A DNA stretch of 64,000 nt from Paenibacillus piscarius (GCF_022234545.1 NZ_JAIEUI010000007.1:213340-277339); one strand, 5' to 3'. Shown: positions 1-7,770, counted from the stretch's first letter. The notes: generated from the sequence alone by a model not told the origin. Made by a program: numbers and translations.

Positions 1-848
1 TCCGGCAAGCCCAGATCGCGCAGGTCCCCCCGCACATCCGGCGATTCATTCAGAATTCCGAAGAATACCGTCTGGTAGAGATTGATATGCTTCAGCTCCT
101 TGGGCGCGGCCGCATACATGATAACCGACACCAGCGCAGTACTTACGGCCAGCGTGAGCGCCAGCTTGCGCCAATTGCCTGTTCCATTCAGCATCCGCAG
201 GCGGAGGAAGATCAGGGCAAAGGCCAGACCGACCGGCGCATTCTGGATTTTGGAGCAGACCAGGAACAGCACGGCGACGAAGAACAGCACCAGGCTGCGC
301 GGAGTTGGCCGTTCTTGGCTCACCAGTCTTAGACCCAGCGCGAACGTCAGCAGCATGAAGACCATGGACACCGGTTCGCCGAACAGGGAATTGAAGTAGG
401 CCAGATAGCCGATATCATAGAAAACGAACAGCACCGCTGCCCCAAGCAGCAGGCCGGTTACATAAGAAGCCTTCGCCCCCACCTTGACAATCAGCCAGGT
501 TGCCGCCAGCAGCAGCAGGCCGTAGACAGCCGCCAGAATGCGGATATCGAAATAACTGCCGTGCACCAGCCCGGCAATCAGCCGCGGCACCAGCACCACC
601 AGAATCTGCGAGGAGGGGTAGAAGCCCCGGAACAGATCATCATAGGCAAATCCGGAATGGCTGAAGCTGAAAAAGCGGTCAGCATAACTCTCCGCAGCAT
701 CGAGGTAATTCAGCCCGATCGTGTTCATCATCCGCAGGAAATCGCCATTGTCGGCTACGCCTCTAAATGGTCCTGTGAACAGCAAATAAATAATAAGAAC
801 GGAGCCAGCCAGGGCGATCAGATACTCCGCTTTGAACCGTTGTCTCAT
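1..848 (-). CDS. Multipass membrane glycosyltransferase-like protein, WsfD-like (3' end cut by window edge)
   Basis: The reading frame is open from an ATG at 848 to the left edge without a stop, so about 282 N-terminal residues are present. An AGGAGGAG ribosome binding site lies just upstream of the ATG. The N-terminus (MRQRFKAEYLIALAGS) starts a hydrophobic segment and is followed by an ADNGDFLRMM motif. Several further membrane helices follow, in the pattern of GT-C-type enzymes that use lipid-linked sugars. The NGDF motif and topology recall the family annotated as glycan hexose transferase WsfD in Paenibacillus; that name is from memory and is an inference. It starts 8 nt after the stop of the LTA-synthase-like gene, so the two are probably co-transcribed and both work on cell-envelope polymers. 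Function beyond envelope glycan synthesis cannot be fixed from the sequence. Confidence 0.7.
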   Translation of the reverse strand, partial: MRQRFKAEYLIALAGSVLIIYLLFTGPFRGVADNGDFLRMMNTIGLNYLDAAESYADRFFSFSHSGFAYDDLFRGFYPSSQILVVLVPRLIAGLVHGSYFDIRILAAVYGLLLLAATWLIVKVGAKASYVTGLLLGAAVLFVFYDIGYLAYFNSLFGEPVSMVFMLLTFALGLRLVSQERPTPRSLVLFFVAVLFLVCSKIQNAPVGLAFALIFLRLRMLNGTGNWRKLALTLAVSTALVSVIMYAAAPKELKHINLYQTVFFGILNESPDVRGDLRDLGLP

Positions 849-856
849 AGCTCCTC

Positions 857-2755
857 CTAACGCTGCGGCAGCAGCTTCACATATTGATCCGATAAGCCCA
901 TCAGCTTCAGGATATAGTCATAATCACTCTGGTATTTACTGAAATCCTCTACCTTCTCATACGTATCCAGCGAGAATGCCTCGCCGTCCGCGAAGCCTGT
1001 CCCCGGCACGAACATCACTTCATCATTGAAGAACGAGCCTGTCGGCAGATAATACCGCATGCCCACAACATTGCGGTCAATATTGAGCAGATCATGCCCG
1101 AACGCCGTGAAGCCTTCCTGCTTCAGCGAGATTCCGAGCAGATTGGCCACAGTAGGCAGCACATCAAGCTGTCCGCCGGTCCGCTCCACCACCTGCCCCT
1201 GGTTCATGCCGGGCACATGAATAATCAGCGGGATGTTAAAGCGGCTGATCCGGTCATCGTATTGGATACCGAGCGCTTCCTCCACCTGCTCCGCCGGAAC
1301 ATCCTTCGGCTGCAGGCCGAAGTGGTCGCCGTACAGCACCAGTACAGTGTTCTCCCACATGCCCTCCCGCTTCAGGCCGTCAATCAGCGTGCCTATCGCA
1401 TAATCGGTATAATTCACCGCCGTCAGGTAATCGCCCAGCATCGTATCCTGCAGCCGTTCCGGCACCTCAAGCTTCCTGAAGCTGTCCGGGACCCGGAACG
1501 GATGATGGCTGGAGGCGGTGACCAGTTGGGCATAGTAAGGCGTCCCCTTCTTCTGCAGCGCAGCCAGCTTCTCCACAGCGGTGGCGTAGAGCTGCTCATC
1601 GGAGGCCCCGAAGTTATTGAAGTGGTCATTCTTGAACGCCGGCTTGTCATAATACCCGTTGAAGCCAAGGGCGGGATACAGCTTATTGCGGTTCCAGAAG
1701 CCCGCCTTATTGATATGGAACGTATAAGCCTCATACCCCTGATCTCTTACAAGGCGCGGCAGTGCGGGCAGCTCCCGGTCGCCGAAGCCGGTGGACATGG
1801 CGAGTGTGGCAATCGGGTAGATTGAAGTATTGCTCATGAACTCTGCATCGGAGGTATTGCCCGGACCGACCTGCTGATACACATGCGGGAAATAAAAGCC
1901 TTCGTCCGCCAGACGGTTCATCACCGGTGTCAGCTCCCGGCCCTCCAGCTTCTGATGCAGCGGGAAGTTCTGGAACGCCTCCAGCTGGATGATGATGACA
2001 TTCTTGTTCTTCTGCGAGCCGAAATACTTCGGTTCAGTTGTGCTTGCCTGGATCTGATAGGGATAAGCTGCCTCCAGCTCCCTTACCTTCGCTATCGTCT
2101 CCTGAATATCTCCGGTGCCGATTAGACCGTTATCCTCCCGGGTCTTAATCGCTGCCACCACCTCATAATTCAGGAAGCCGGCGCTCTCCGCCTGGACCAG
2201 CTCATTGGTGATCCCCCTTGCCGATTGGATCGAATAGACCGAGAGCAGGCCGCCGCCGATGATTCCTGCAAGCCATACAACCTGGTAGATCTGCCGGGCC
2301 AACCGTGAGGGCGGACTGCTCCGGTACAGCGCCGGTCCCTGCTTCCATCTGCGGAAGAGCGAATAGAGCAGAATAACGGCCAGATCGGCAAAAAACAAAT
2401 AATCCACCAGCTCAATCGTAGATTCCACGCTCTCTTTTACCTGGAAGACCTGATTCAGTTCGTAGAGCGCCAGGTATGTCGGGACAGAACCGAAGTGATT
2501 GAAGTACACACTGGCGGCAAAGAGCAGCAGCGACATCAGGCCGTTAAAACCCCAGAAGACCGCCTTCTTCATCCGCCTTGGGGTAATGACAGCCAGCACG
2601 CCCATCAGCAGCAGCACCGGCGCCAGATCTGCCGCGATCCATTGCCAGGCAATCCGCTCAAAGAACAGCATCCGCAGGAGCAGCAGCTTCAGCCAGACCA
2701 GCCCCGCCACGACATAGAAATGAGCCTGCCAAGACGCAGGTTTGCCCTCTCTCAT
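857..2755 (-). CDS. LTA synthase family protein (membrane sulfatase-fold phosphoglycerol transferase)
   Basis: This 632-residue protein has the standard LtaS layout: about five hydrophobic helices in residues 10-175, a linker, then an extracellular sulfatase-fold domain from about residue 250. Visible metal and catalytic residues match LtaS: Glu259 in IIIQLEAFQ, the nucleophile Thr301 in GPGNTSDAEF, and Asp477/His478 in LYGDHFG. Known members transfer glycerol phosphate from phosphatidylglycerol onto a growing lipoteichoic acid chain or its primer at the outer face of the membrane. The start ATG at 2755 is preceded by AGAGGGG. It is the first gene of a two-gene unit with the WsfD-like protein. 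Which LtaS paralogue type (primase, main or stress synthase) it is cannot be told from sequence alone. Confidence 0.93.
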   Translation of the reverse strand: MREGKPASWQAHFYVVAGLVWLKLLLLRMLFFERIAWQWIAADLAPVLLLMGVLAVITPRRMKKAVFWGFNGLMSLLLFAASVYFNHFGSVPTYLALYELNQVFQVKESVESTIELVDYLFFADLAVILLYSLFRRWKQGPALYRSSPPSRLARQIYQVVWLAGIIGGGLLSVYSIQSARGITNELVQAESAGFLNYEVVAAIKTREDNGLIGTGDIQETIAKVRELEAAYPYQIQASTTEPKYFGSQKNKNVIIIQLEAFQNFPLHQKLEGRELTPVMNRLADEGFYFPHVYQQVGPGNTSDAEFMSNTSIYPIATLAMSTGFGDRELPALPRLVRDQGYEAYTFHINKAGFWNRNKLYPALGFNGYYDKPAFKNDHFNNFGASDEQLYATAVEKLAALQKKGTPYYAQLVTASSHHPFRVPDSFRKLEVPERLQDTMLGDYLTAVNYTDYAIGTLIDGLKREGMWENTVLVLYGDHFGLQPKDVPAEQVEEALGIQYDDRISRFNIPLIIHVPGMNQGQVVERTGGQLDVLPTVANLLGISLKQEGFTAFGHDLLNIDRNVVGMRYYLPTGSFFNDEVMFVPGTGFADGEAFSLDTYEKVEDFSKYQSDYDYILKLMGLSDQYVKLLPQR

Positions 2756-2843
2756 TACAATCCCCTCTAACTCTCTTCATTAATAGTTGTGAATAGTTGT
2801 GTAAGAAGAATTCCTTGTTTCTGTAAAAAGCTCACGTTGCTCT

Positions 2844-2872
2844 AGTATAGCAATACTTGTAAAAGGAATCAA
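2844..2872 (-). promoter_or_regulatory. Sigma-A-type promoter for the LTA-synthase-like gene
   Basis: On the minus strand a TTGATT -35 box (2867-2872) and a TATACT -10 box (2844-2849) are separated by exactly 17 nt. They lie about 90 nt upstream of the ATG at 2755. Between promoter and gene the leader carries two tandem copies of CACAACTATT (about 2782-2803), of unknown role. Confidence 0.6.
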
Positions 2873-3006
2873 AAGAGGGCCATACTACTAAACCATTCAG
2901 AGGGTGAAAAGGTTCATTTTTCAGAAAACACAGCACTGCGGCTTGCGTACCCTCGTGCCTGCTCATCCCACGCCCCTGCACAATGCTCCACAGCCCACGC
3001 CTGTCC

Positions 3007-3031
3007 AATGTGGTCGGTTTTTCGATTACAC
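3007..3031 (+). repeat. Solitary family C repeat core
   Basis: A single copy of the GTCGGTTTTTCGATTAC core with its flanking AATGTG lies in the 368-nt gap between the LTA-synthase-like gene (start 2755) and the end of the amidohydrolase (3124). The same core is tandemly repeated at 46.7 and 63.8 kb. As RNA it forms a short hairpin (GUGGUCG paired with CGAUUAC, including G-U pairs) around a U-rich loop. Apart from this and the promoter at 2844-2872, nothing else was recognised in the gap. Confidence 0.7.
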
Positions 3032-3123
3032 CTCACAGCAACAAAAAAGCAGAGGAGCGGAGTCCCCTGCACAGTTATAGATCCATTCTCCGTTACATTA
3101 GTCTGGCAACCCGCCCTTCCCGC

Positions 3124-4461
3124 TCAAGCCAACCGCGTCTTCCCCAGCAGTCTGGTAATCGAACGGTTGGCTTCACGAAGCACAACCTCCTTATCGACCG
3201 TCTTCAGCAGCCCCTTCTCCATCAGAATCTCACCGTCCACGATGGTTGTCTCCACATCGGCACGGGTGGCGGAATAGACAATCCGCGAAATCGGGTCCAC
3301 ATCATAGGAGGGGAACGTATGGAAGTTGTAGAGATTGAGGATCGCCAGATCCGCTTTTTTGCCGACCTCGATGCTGCCGATCTGCTCCTCCATGCCTACC
3401 GCCTTCGCCCCGCCGATGGTGGCCATCCGAAATACGCTCCTGGCGTCCATCGCCGTAGGGCCATGCGCCGGCTTCTGGATGATTGCCGCCAGACGCATCT
3501 CATTGAACATATCGAGGTTATTATTGCACGGCGCGCCGTCTGCCCCCAGACTGAGATGTATATGCTCCTGCAGCATTCCCGGGGTATCGGCGATGCCGGA
3601 GGCGAGCTTGAGGTTGGAGCCCGGGCAATGGCTGACATGGACGCCGCGTTCCCGCAGAATCCGCTTCTCCTCCGCATCCAGCCACACACAGTGAGCCAGA
3701 ATCAGCCGGTCATTGGCCAGTCCCAAGTGATCCAGATAGACGACATTGCGCATCCCGGTCATCGCCTGCACCAGCTCGATCTCCCCCGGATTCTCCGAGG
3801 CATGGGTATGCACCTTAACCCCGTAGCGGGCCGAGAGGCTGCCCACCTCCCTCAGCAGCTCCTCCGTACAGGAGATCACAAAACGCGGCGAGAACGCGTA
3901 CTGAATCCGGCCGTTCCCGTAACCGTTCCACTTCTCCAGCAGATCCACACTCTCCTGCAGCGAAGCTGCGGTCTCCTCCTGGAGCGCCGCTGGCGCCTCC
4001 GGGTTCTTCTGATCCATCATCACCTTGCCGGACAACGCGCGGATGCCGCTTGCGGCAATCGCCTGGAAGGCGTAATCCGTGTGATGAACGGTCTCCATAT
4101 CAACGATCGTTGTTGTCCCGCTGGTGATCAGCTCTCCGATGCCCAGCATTGCAGAGTAATACAGGGAATCCTCATCATGCGCCGCCTCGAGCGGCCAGAT
4201 CCGCTTGCGCAGCCAGTCCATCAGCTCCAGATCATCCCCTTTCCCGCGGAAGAGGGTCTGGCACAGGTGAATATGGGTCTGTACGAAGCCGGGAATCACC
4301 GTCCGGTTCATAGCGTCGATTACCCTCTCGTCCCCCTGCGCTTCAAGGCCGCTCCCGATCTCCACAATCAGGTTATCCCTGATACGGATGTCTCCGTGGA
4401 TGATATCCTCCTGTTTGTTCATTGTAATAATCTCCGCATGTCTGATCAGGATATTGGCCAT
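3124..4461 (-). CDS. 5'-deoxyadenosine deaminase-type amidohydrolase
   Basis: This 445-residue metal-dependent hydrolase belongs to the Atz/Trz amidohydrolase superfamily. Visible metal ligands are the HxH in VQTHIHLCQTLFRG, a His in HTHASENPGE, a His in ILAHCVWLD and an Asp in SLGADGAPCNNN. The whole-protein pattern matches enzymes annotated as 5'-deoxyadenosine, 5'-methylthioadenosine or S-adenosylhomocysteine deaminases, which convert adenine-based nucleosides to the inosine form. The start chosen is the ATG at 4461, because AGGAGGAG sits 6-8 nt upstream; an in-frame TTG at 4503 lacks a good ribosome binding site. The leader carries a purine riboswitch with a terminator, so expression should fall when guanine or hypoxanthine is plentiful. 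That fits a role in purine salvage. Exact substrate preference is not visible. Confidence 0.88.
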   Translation of the reverse strand: MANILIRHAEIITMNKQEDIIHGDIRIRDNLIVEIGSGLEAQGDERVIDAMNRTVIPGFVQTHIHLCQTLFRGKGDDLELMDWLRKRIWPLEAAHDEDSLYYSAMLGIGELITSGTTTIVDMETVHHTDYAFQAIAASGIRALSGKVMMDQKNPEAPAALQEETAASLQESVDLLEKWNGYGNGRIQYAFSPRFVISCTEELLREVGSLSARYGVKVHTHASENPGEIELVQAMTGMRNVVYLDHLGLANDRLILAHCVWLDAEEKRILRERGVHVSHCPGSNLKLASGIADTPGMLQEHIHLSLGADGAPCNNNLDMFNEMRLAAIIQKPAHGPTAMDARSVFRMATIGGAKAVGMEEQIGSIEVGKKADLAILNLYNFHTFPSYDVDPISRIVYSATRADVETTIVDGEILMEKGLLKTVDKEVVLREANRSITRLLGKTRLA

Positions 4462-4515
4462 TGTCTTCTCCTCCTGGCTGATTGATGTCCGGCTTGATTT
4501 CAACGCAAAATAGCC

Positions 4516-4540
4516 ACAAAAATATGCCGCAGCATATTTT
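4516..4540 (-). terminator. Riboswitch-controlled intrinsic terminator
   Basis: On the minus strand an AATATGC/GCATATT hairpin is followed by a run of T, about 55-80 nt upstream of the amidohydrolase ATG. Its 5' arm begins where the 3' side of the riboswitch P1 helix ends. This is the usual geometry for ligand-induced termination. The OFF direction is inferred from known guanine riboswitches. Confidence 0.75.
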
Positions 4541-4604
4541 CGTAGCCAGAAATTTACGGTTCCCGGTAGAGACCCTTAACCCAATTATTAAGGATATACG
4601 AAAA
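4537..4604 (-). promoter_or_regulatory. Purine riboswitch aptamer, guanine type
   Basis: Read on the minus strand, the element has a closing P1 helix (TTTTCGTA with TACGAAAA), a P2 hairpin (CCTTAA/TTAAGG), the conserved CTCTACC junction, and a P3 hairpin containing the CCGTAAA loop. It ends with GGCTACGA. The C in GGCTACG is at the position that discriminates ligands: C reads guanine or hypoxanthine, U reads adenine. This is therefore a guanine-class aptamer. It lies between the promoter at 4634-4663 and the deaminase gene. Confidence 0.93.
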
Positions 4605-4633
4605 GGACTATTCCATTGCTTATGAATAATCCC

Positions 4634-4663
4634 ATCATACTCCGAAGACAACTTTCATGTCAA
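4634..4663 (-). promoter_or_regulatory. Sigma-A-type promoter for riboswitch and deaminase
   Basis: On the minus strand a perfect TTGACA (4658-4663) and TATGAT (4634-4639) are 18 nt apart. Transcription would begin just upstream of the riboswitch at 4604. Confidence 0.7.
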
Positions 4664-4668
4664 TACAC

Positions 4669-4683
4669 GTTAATTAAATTAAC
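4669..4683. promoter_or_regulatory. 15-bp perfect palindrome abutting the -35 box
   Basis: GTTAATTAAATTAAC is a perfect inverted repeat (7-bp arms, one central base). It lies 5 bp upstream of the -35 element of the deaminase promoter. The location suits a regulator-binding site, but no regulator can be named. The rest of the 4462-4765 gap is the riboswitch leader plus AT-rich DNA after the GNAT gene. Confidence 0.35.
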
Positions 4684-4765
4684 ACAATTATTCTCGAAAT
4701 GTATTATTGTCCGGAATTATGTTTTTCACGCGAATAAAATGTTATTTTATATAACACATTTCCTG

Positions 4766-5299
4766 TCATCCCTCTGAAATATCCGTCAATACCTTCTCGA
4801 ATACCGGAAAAGCCGCCGTTCGGCCGGGAAAACGTATCTCTCCCCTCTGCAGGTAGCCCAGTGAAGGGTACAGCTTGAGCGCCTTGTCGTTCTTCGCATA
4901 GGTATCCAGCCGGATGCTGCTGTATCCGCCGCTGCGGGCGAACTCCTCGGCAAAGGCGATAAGCCGCCGGGCAATTCCCTTGCCCTGAATCTCCGGATGG
5001 ACCGCTAGCCGGTGCATGATCAGATGCGGGCCTTGCGTCTCGGTCCACTCGATGTCCCGGTACTGCTCCGCCTGATTCTCATCCAGCACCAGAATTCCGG
5101 CAATAGCCCCGTGATCTGTACAGACAAACAAGGTCCCGCTCCTGATATCCTCACTGATCACTTCGCGGTTCGGATACCCCTCATCCCATTGATCGCTGCC
5201 GCCGGCCTGCATGACTTGTACACATTTGGCAATCAGATTCATAATCTCCTGGATCTCTCCGCTGTGCGCTCTGCGTATCTCATTCCCGCTCATGTACAT
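4766..5299 (-). CDS. GNAT family N-acetyltransferase
   Basis: This is an acetyl-CoA-dependent acetyltransferase of about 177 residues. The acetyl-CoA pyrophosphate loop is visible as VHPEIQGKGIARRLI (Q/RxxGxG/A type), preceded by the LAV strand. The C-terminal part contains the family's RLDTYAKNDKALKLYPSLGY pattern. The start is uncertain. The ATG at 5299 has AGGA 8 nt upstream, the ATG at 5293 is also possible, and the far upstream ATG at 5341 has no ribosome binding site. It stands alone on the minus strand. The substrate is unknown. Confidence 0.85.
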   Translation of the reverse strand: MYMSGNEIRRAHSGEIQEIMNLIAKCVQVMQAGGSDQWDEGYPNREVISEDIRSGTLFVCTDHGAIAGILVLDENQAEQYRDIEWTETQGPHLIMHRLAVHPEIQGKGIARRLIAFAEEFARSGGYSSIRLDTYAKNDKALKLYPSLGYLQRGEIRFPGRTAAFPVFEKVLTDISEG

Positions 5300-5405
5300 C
5301 CCTGCTTTCCTGTCCGAATGGTGAACCCGGTAAAGATTCATTTAAGCAGTCTACCACATCCGGCCGGAAATTCCGATCCCCCCGCTTCACACGCTATCCT
5401 TAATC

Positions 5406-5450
5406 AGGGCTATAGAAGACGGCGCATGCTGCACCCTCCTCTATAGCCCT
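5406..5450. terminator. Strong hairpin downstream of the small-protein cluster
   Basis: AGGGCTATAGA (5406-5416) is perfectly complementary to 5440-5450 across a 23-nt loop. The hairpin lies 40 nt beyond the stop of the 5490-5894 gene. There is no clear T-run on either side, so it may be a terminator or a transcript-stabilising end. Confidence 0.4.
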
Positions 5451-5489
5451 ATCACTCAGCCCGTCAGCCGCCTGCTGCCTGCGGCTCTG

Positions 5490-5894
5490 TCAGCCCAGCT
5501 CCAGCTTGTGTCCGTCCTCGAAGCCCTTGGCGAATCCGGCGTCGAACCCCACGTTGTATGCTTCGGTGTAGCCCTGCTGATAGGCGTCTCCCGGCGGCAG
5601 CTCCGGAGGGACGCCCAGGTCCGGGGGGAGCGGCACCACCTGGGGCGAGAGCGGCGTCTCGATGGCTGGTGTCACCTGCACCGGCGGGTGTACAGCGCGC
5701 CGTCTGCGGATCAGGCGGCGGCGCAGTCTTCTTTTTTTGCGCAGCAGCAGCGGATTCTTCCCGCCCTTGCGGAGCAAGGATCTGCGTGTCTTGCGGCTAG
5801 GTCCTTTGCGCAGCCGTGCTTTGCGGGACAGCAGCGGTCTGCGTTTTGCCCCTCTGCTTGCGGAACGAAGCTTGCCCTGTCTCTTAGTCTTCAT
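5490..5894 (-). CDS. Arg/Lys-rich small protein, probable spore-surface component
   Basis: This is a 134-residue protein in two parts. Residues 1-67 are extremely basic, with repeated RR/KR/RRR clusters. A Pro/Val-rich linker (about 68-100) follows, and the C-terminus is a Gly-aromatic repeat of the type GYTEAYNVGFDAGFAKGFEDG split over the last 30 residues. The Gly/Tyr/Phe periodic tail recalls spore coat proteins, but no family was recognised with certainty. Its ATG overlaps the stop of the preceding gene (5891-6202) by 4 nt, so translation is coupled. The high Arg content resembles the tails on the two glycosyltransferases and the fibre protein at 9.4-16.2 kb. Spore association is inferred. 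Confidence 0.75.
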   Translation of the reverse strand: MKTKRQGKLRSASRGAKRRPLLSRKARLRKGPSRKTRRSLLRKGGKNPLLLRKKRRLRRRLIRRRRAVHPPVQVTPAIETPLSPQVVPLPPDLGVPPELPPGDAYQQGYTEAYNVGFDAGFAKGFEDGHKLELG

Positions 5895-6202
5895 ATCTCT
5901 ACGCCTCCTGTACTTCTTCTACTGCCGGCGTCCCCCCACTGAGCAGCCTTGCTCAGCCAGGGAGCAGCAGGCACTCCTTCTTTGGGCTCATGCAGCGAGA
6001 TTCCGGACATCATCCGGCACATCGCGCTCTGATACCCGCTAAGAATACGGATATTGTCGCTTAGCTTGCGGGCTGTCAGCTCCGATTGCCCCGTAACCTC
6101 GGCAATACTCTCCAGAATAGCTGCGAGCGCTGCCTGGCTGCGGGCGATCGAGCGGATCATCTCCAGCTTGACGGCGTGTTCGGAGAGCAGCCCGCCGCTC
6201 AT
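5891..6202 (-). CDS. Small helical protein of the putative spore-surface cluster
   Basis: This 103-residue protein is predicted mainly helical: residues 8-68 are rich in Ala, Ile, Leu, Glu and Ser with heptad-like spacing. A less ordered Ser/Gly-rich C-terminus follows. It overlaps both neighbours by 4 nt (ATGA type), which is good evidence that it is translated with them. It resembles the two other helical proteins in the cluster in size and in its alternation of Met, Ile and Leu with charged residues, so the three may be distant paralogues. No named family was recognised. Confidence 0.75.
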   Translation of the reverse strand: MSGGLLSEHAVKLEMIRSIARSQAALAAILESIAEVTGQSELTARKLSDNIRILSGYQSAMCRMMSGISLHEPKEGVPAAPWLSKAAQWGDAGSRRSTGGVEI

Positions 6203-6534
6203 TTGCTGTCATCTCCGAAGCTGAATCCATCCCCGTCCCCGCCGAAGTCGCCGCCCTCATCCTCACCGCTGCCCAGCACCGCCTTCAGATTGCTGTACAG
6301 CCCGTTCTCCAGCTTCGTCAATCCCTCTACCATCTCGACGATGACATCATGAATGGAGATAGACTCCTTCAGCTGATCTTCATGAGAGTCGAATGCTCTA
6401 GCGTGGATATGATGATGGGTCCACTGCTTCACTTTTTCCGCTTCCACCGCTTTGGCCTCAAGAATCATCGCGATGTTCCACTGGATAACAGCGGTTGACT
6501 CCAGCATTTGCAGATATGCCTTTTCTCTGCTCAT
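6199..6534 (-). CDS. Small helical protein with acidic Gly-rich tail
   Basis: This 111-residue protein begins MSREKAYLQMLESTAV. It has a helical body with a QWTHHHIHARAF His-rich patch around residue 40, and ends in an Asp/Gly tail (GEDEGGDFGGDGDGFSFGDD). The acidic tail could pair electrostatically with the Arg-rich protein encoded two genes downstream; that is inference. It is translationally coupled to the 5891-6202 gene by a 4-nt overlap and follows the 6568-6861 gene by 33 nt. Proteins of this kind are sometimes given unrelated automatic names, and no function should be assumed. Confidence 0.75.
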   Translation of the reverse strand: MSREKAYLQMLESTAVIQWNIAMILEAKAVEAEKVKQWTHHHIHARAFDSHEDQLKESISIHDVIVEMVEGLTKLENGLYSNLKAVLGSGEDEGGDFGGDGDGFSFGDDSK

Positions 6535-6567
6535 CCTCCGCCTCCTTGCTCAGGGGATGCGCTCCCC

Positions 6568-6861
6568 TTACTCTTCTTCCTGACCGTTGAGTTCCTTGAT
6601 GACTCTGCCCACGCCCTCAGCCATGGCCTCTTCGAGATCGGCAAAGGCGTTCAAGTAGGCAATAATGCTTTTGTTGACCTGACCTGAGCTTTCGACCAGC
6701 CCACTGAATCCGCCGAAATCAGGGTCCGCATCCGGCAGATCGTGAACTATTTGCGACATACGGACGGCTACGTGGCGTTCGGCGTCGAGAATCCGTGCCA
6801 TTTGTTCGTGCGTATGGGCCATGTGCTGCAGGACTTTCGTAATTTTACTCTGCACCTTCAT
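6568..6861 (-). CDS. Small helical protein, first gene of the four-gene cluster
   Basis: This 97-residue protein starts MKVQSKITKVLQHMAH. The ATG at 6861 was chosen because AAGGAGA sits directly upstream; a longer frame back to 6984 has no ribosome binding site and a Pro/Arg-rich leader unlike the rest. The body is amphipathic helix (residues 1-45), then DADPDFGGFSG, then a second helix ending in an acidic QEEE. It leads a run of four genes on the minus strand. A sigma-K-like promoter lies upstream at 6888-6916, which suggests mother-cell expression late in sporulation. Confidence 0.75.
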   Translation of the reverse strand: MKVQSKITKVLQHMAHTHEQMARILDAERHVAVRMSQIVHDLPDADPDFGGFSGLVESSGQVNKSIIAYLNAFADLEEAMAEGVGRVIKELNGQEEE

Positions 6862-6887
6862 GTCTCCTTTGCTCAAACGCCCTGCTA

Positions 6888-6916
6888 CAGCATATGCGGC
6901 ATCCGCCTTGACGGTG
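6888..6916 (-). promoter_or_regulatory. Sigma-K-like promoter of the small-protein cluster
   Basis: On the minus strand CACC (6913-6916) is followed after 16 nt by CATATGCTG (6888-6896). The sigma-K consensus is an AC-containing -35 and CATA-N3-TA at -10, so this matches except for the last base. It is about 30 nt upstream of the ATG at 6861. Confidence 0.4.
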
Positions 6917-6977
6917 CGGGGGAAGGGCGGCAAGTTGCGGGGAGCGGGCCGGCCGGCAGAAGGGCAAGAATCGGATA

Positions 6978-7006
6978 TTGACAAAGGGCCGGGCGCGGAC
7001 TATGTT
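6978..7006 (+). promoter_or_regulatory. Sigma-A-type promoter for the GNAT gene
   Basis: A perfect TTGACA (6978-6983) is followed after exactly 17 nt by TATGTT (7001-7006), 48 nt upstream of the ATG at 7055. It diverges from the small-protein cluster. Confidence 0.6.
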
Positions 7007-7054
7007 TGGCTAATCCCGGAATGTACGCGTTCGGGCCGGAACAGGAGGCACTAT

Positions 7055-7579
7055 ATGATACATAGAAATAACCGGTTGGCCCTGCGGCCCTTAACCGCAG
7101 CCGAGCTGGCCTTAGCCTTGGATAATTACGCGGAGCTGGAGCAGACGATCGGGCTAAAGATTGCTCCAGCTCCAACACTGCTGGATGATGAAGATATGCG
7201 TTATGCGATGCGGGTCAGACACACTAAGGTACTTCAGGATGAAGAGAATTACACATGGCTCACCAATTGGGCGGTTATTCATCTGGAGGATCAGCGGCTG
7301 ATCGGCTTCCTTATTCTGAAGGGTGCACCGAATGAATCAGGCGAGGTCATCGTAGGTTATGTTCTGGATGAGCGTTACCGGGGTCAAGGCTACGCTACGG
7401 AAGCGATGCGGCAGATCACCGCCTGGATCTTCAACCATCCCGGTGCGGCCTGGGTCATCGCCGATACCGAGAAGGACAATTTCGCCTCACACCGTGTTCT
7501 GCAGCATCTGGGTGCAGAGATGTACCGGGAGACCGAAGATTTGTTATGGTGGAGAGTCGCCCGGCCGTCCGGCGGTTGA
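7055..7579 (+). CDS. GNAT family N-acetyltransferase (RimJ/RimL-like)
   Basis: This is a 175-residue acetyltransferase. The acetyl-CoA loop is YRGQGYATEAM, and the FASHRVLQHLGA segment that follows is typical of RimJ/RimL-type GNATs acting on small molecules or protein N-termini. The ATG at 7055 was chosen because AGGAGG lies 6 nt upstream and a good promoter precedes it; a frame extending back to 6821 has no such signals. It is convergent with the sugar nucleotidyltransferase, and the two are separated by the family A/B repeat arrays. Confidence 0.87.
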   Translation: MIHRNNRLALRPLTAAELALALDNYAELEQTIGLKIAPAPTLLDDEDMRYAMRVRHTKVLQDEENYTWLTNWAVIHLEDQRLIGFLILKGAPNESGEVIVGYVLDERYRGQGYATEAMRQITAWIFNHPGAAWVIADTEKDNFASHRVLQHLGAEMYRETEDLLWWRVARPSGG

Positions 7580-7620
7580 CCGGGGCGGGGGCGGCAGGGG
7601 GCGCCCCTGACTTGTAACGT

Positions 7621-7770
7621 GACTCAGGTGCGTTAATGCACCACATTCCGGCCCGGTGTCCGCTTTTGCCGGATTCAGGTGCACTTGTGCACCACATTTC
7701 CACCTCATGCCCGCTTTTGCCGGATTCAAGTGCACTTCTGCTCCTCATTCGCACGTTCCGCCCACCTCCG
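7621..7770 (+). repeat. Family A 51-bp tandem repeat, three units
   Basis: Units begin at 7621, 7672 and 7723, a strict 51-bp period. Each has a TCAGGTGCAC...GTGCACCACA core that is a near-perfect palindrome (GGTGCAC and GTGCACC with a two-base centre in unit 2), followed by a C-rich, G-poor half. The third unit has diverged toward the TGCTCCTCATTCG form seen at 31 kb. The array lies between convergent genes. Confidence 0.9.

Noticed and set aside
2983..4485. Plus-strand 500-residue frame
   Set aside because: Antisense to the amidohydrolase, whose motifs are complete on the minus strand; high-GC shadow frame.
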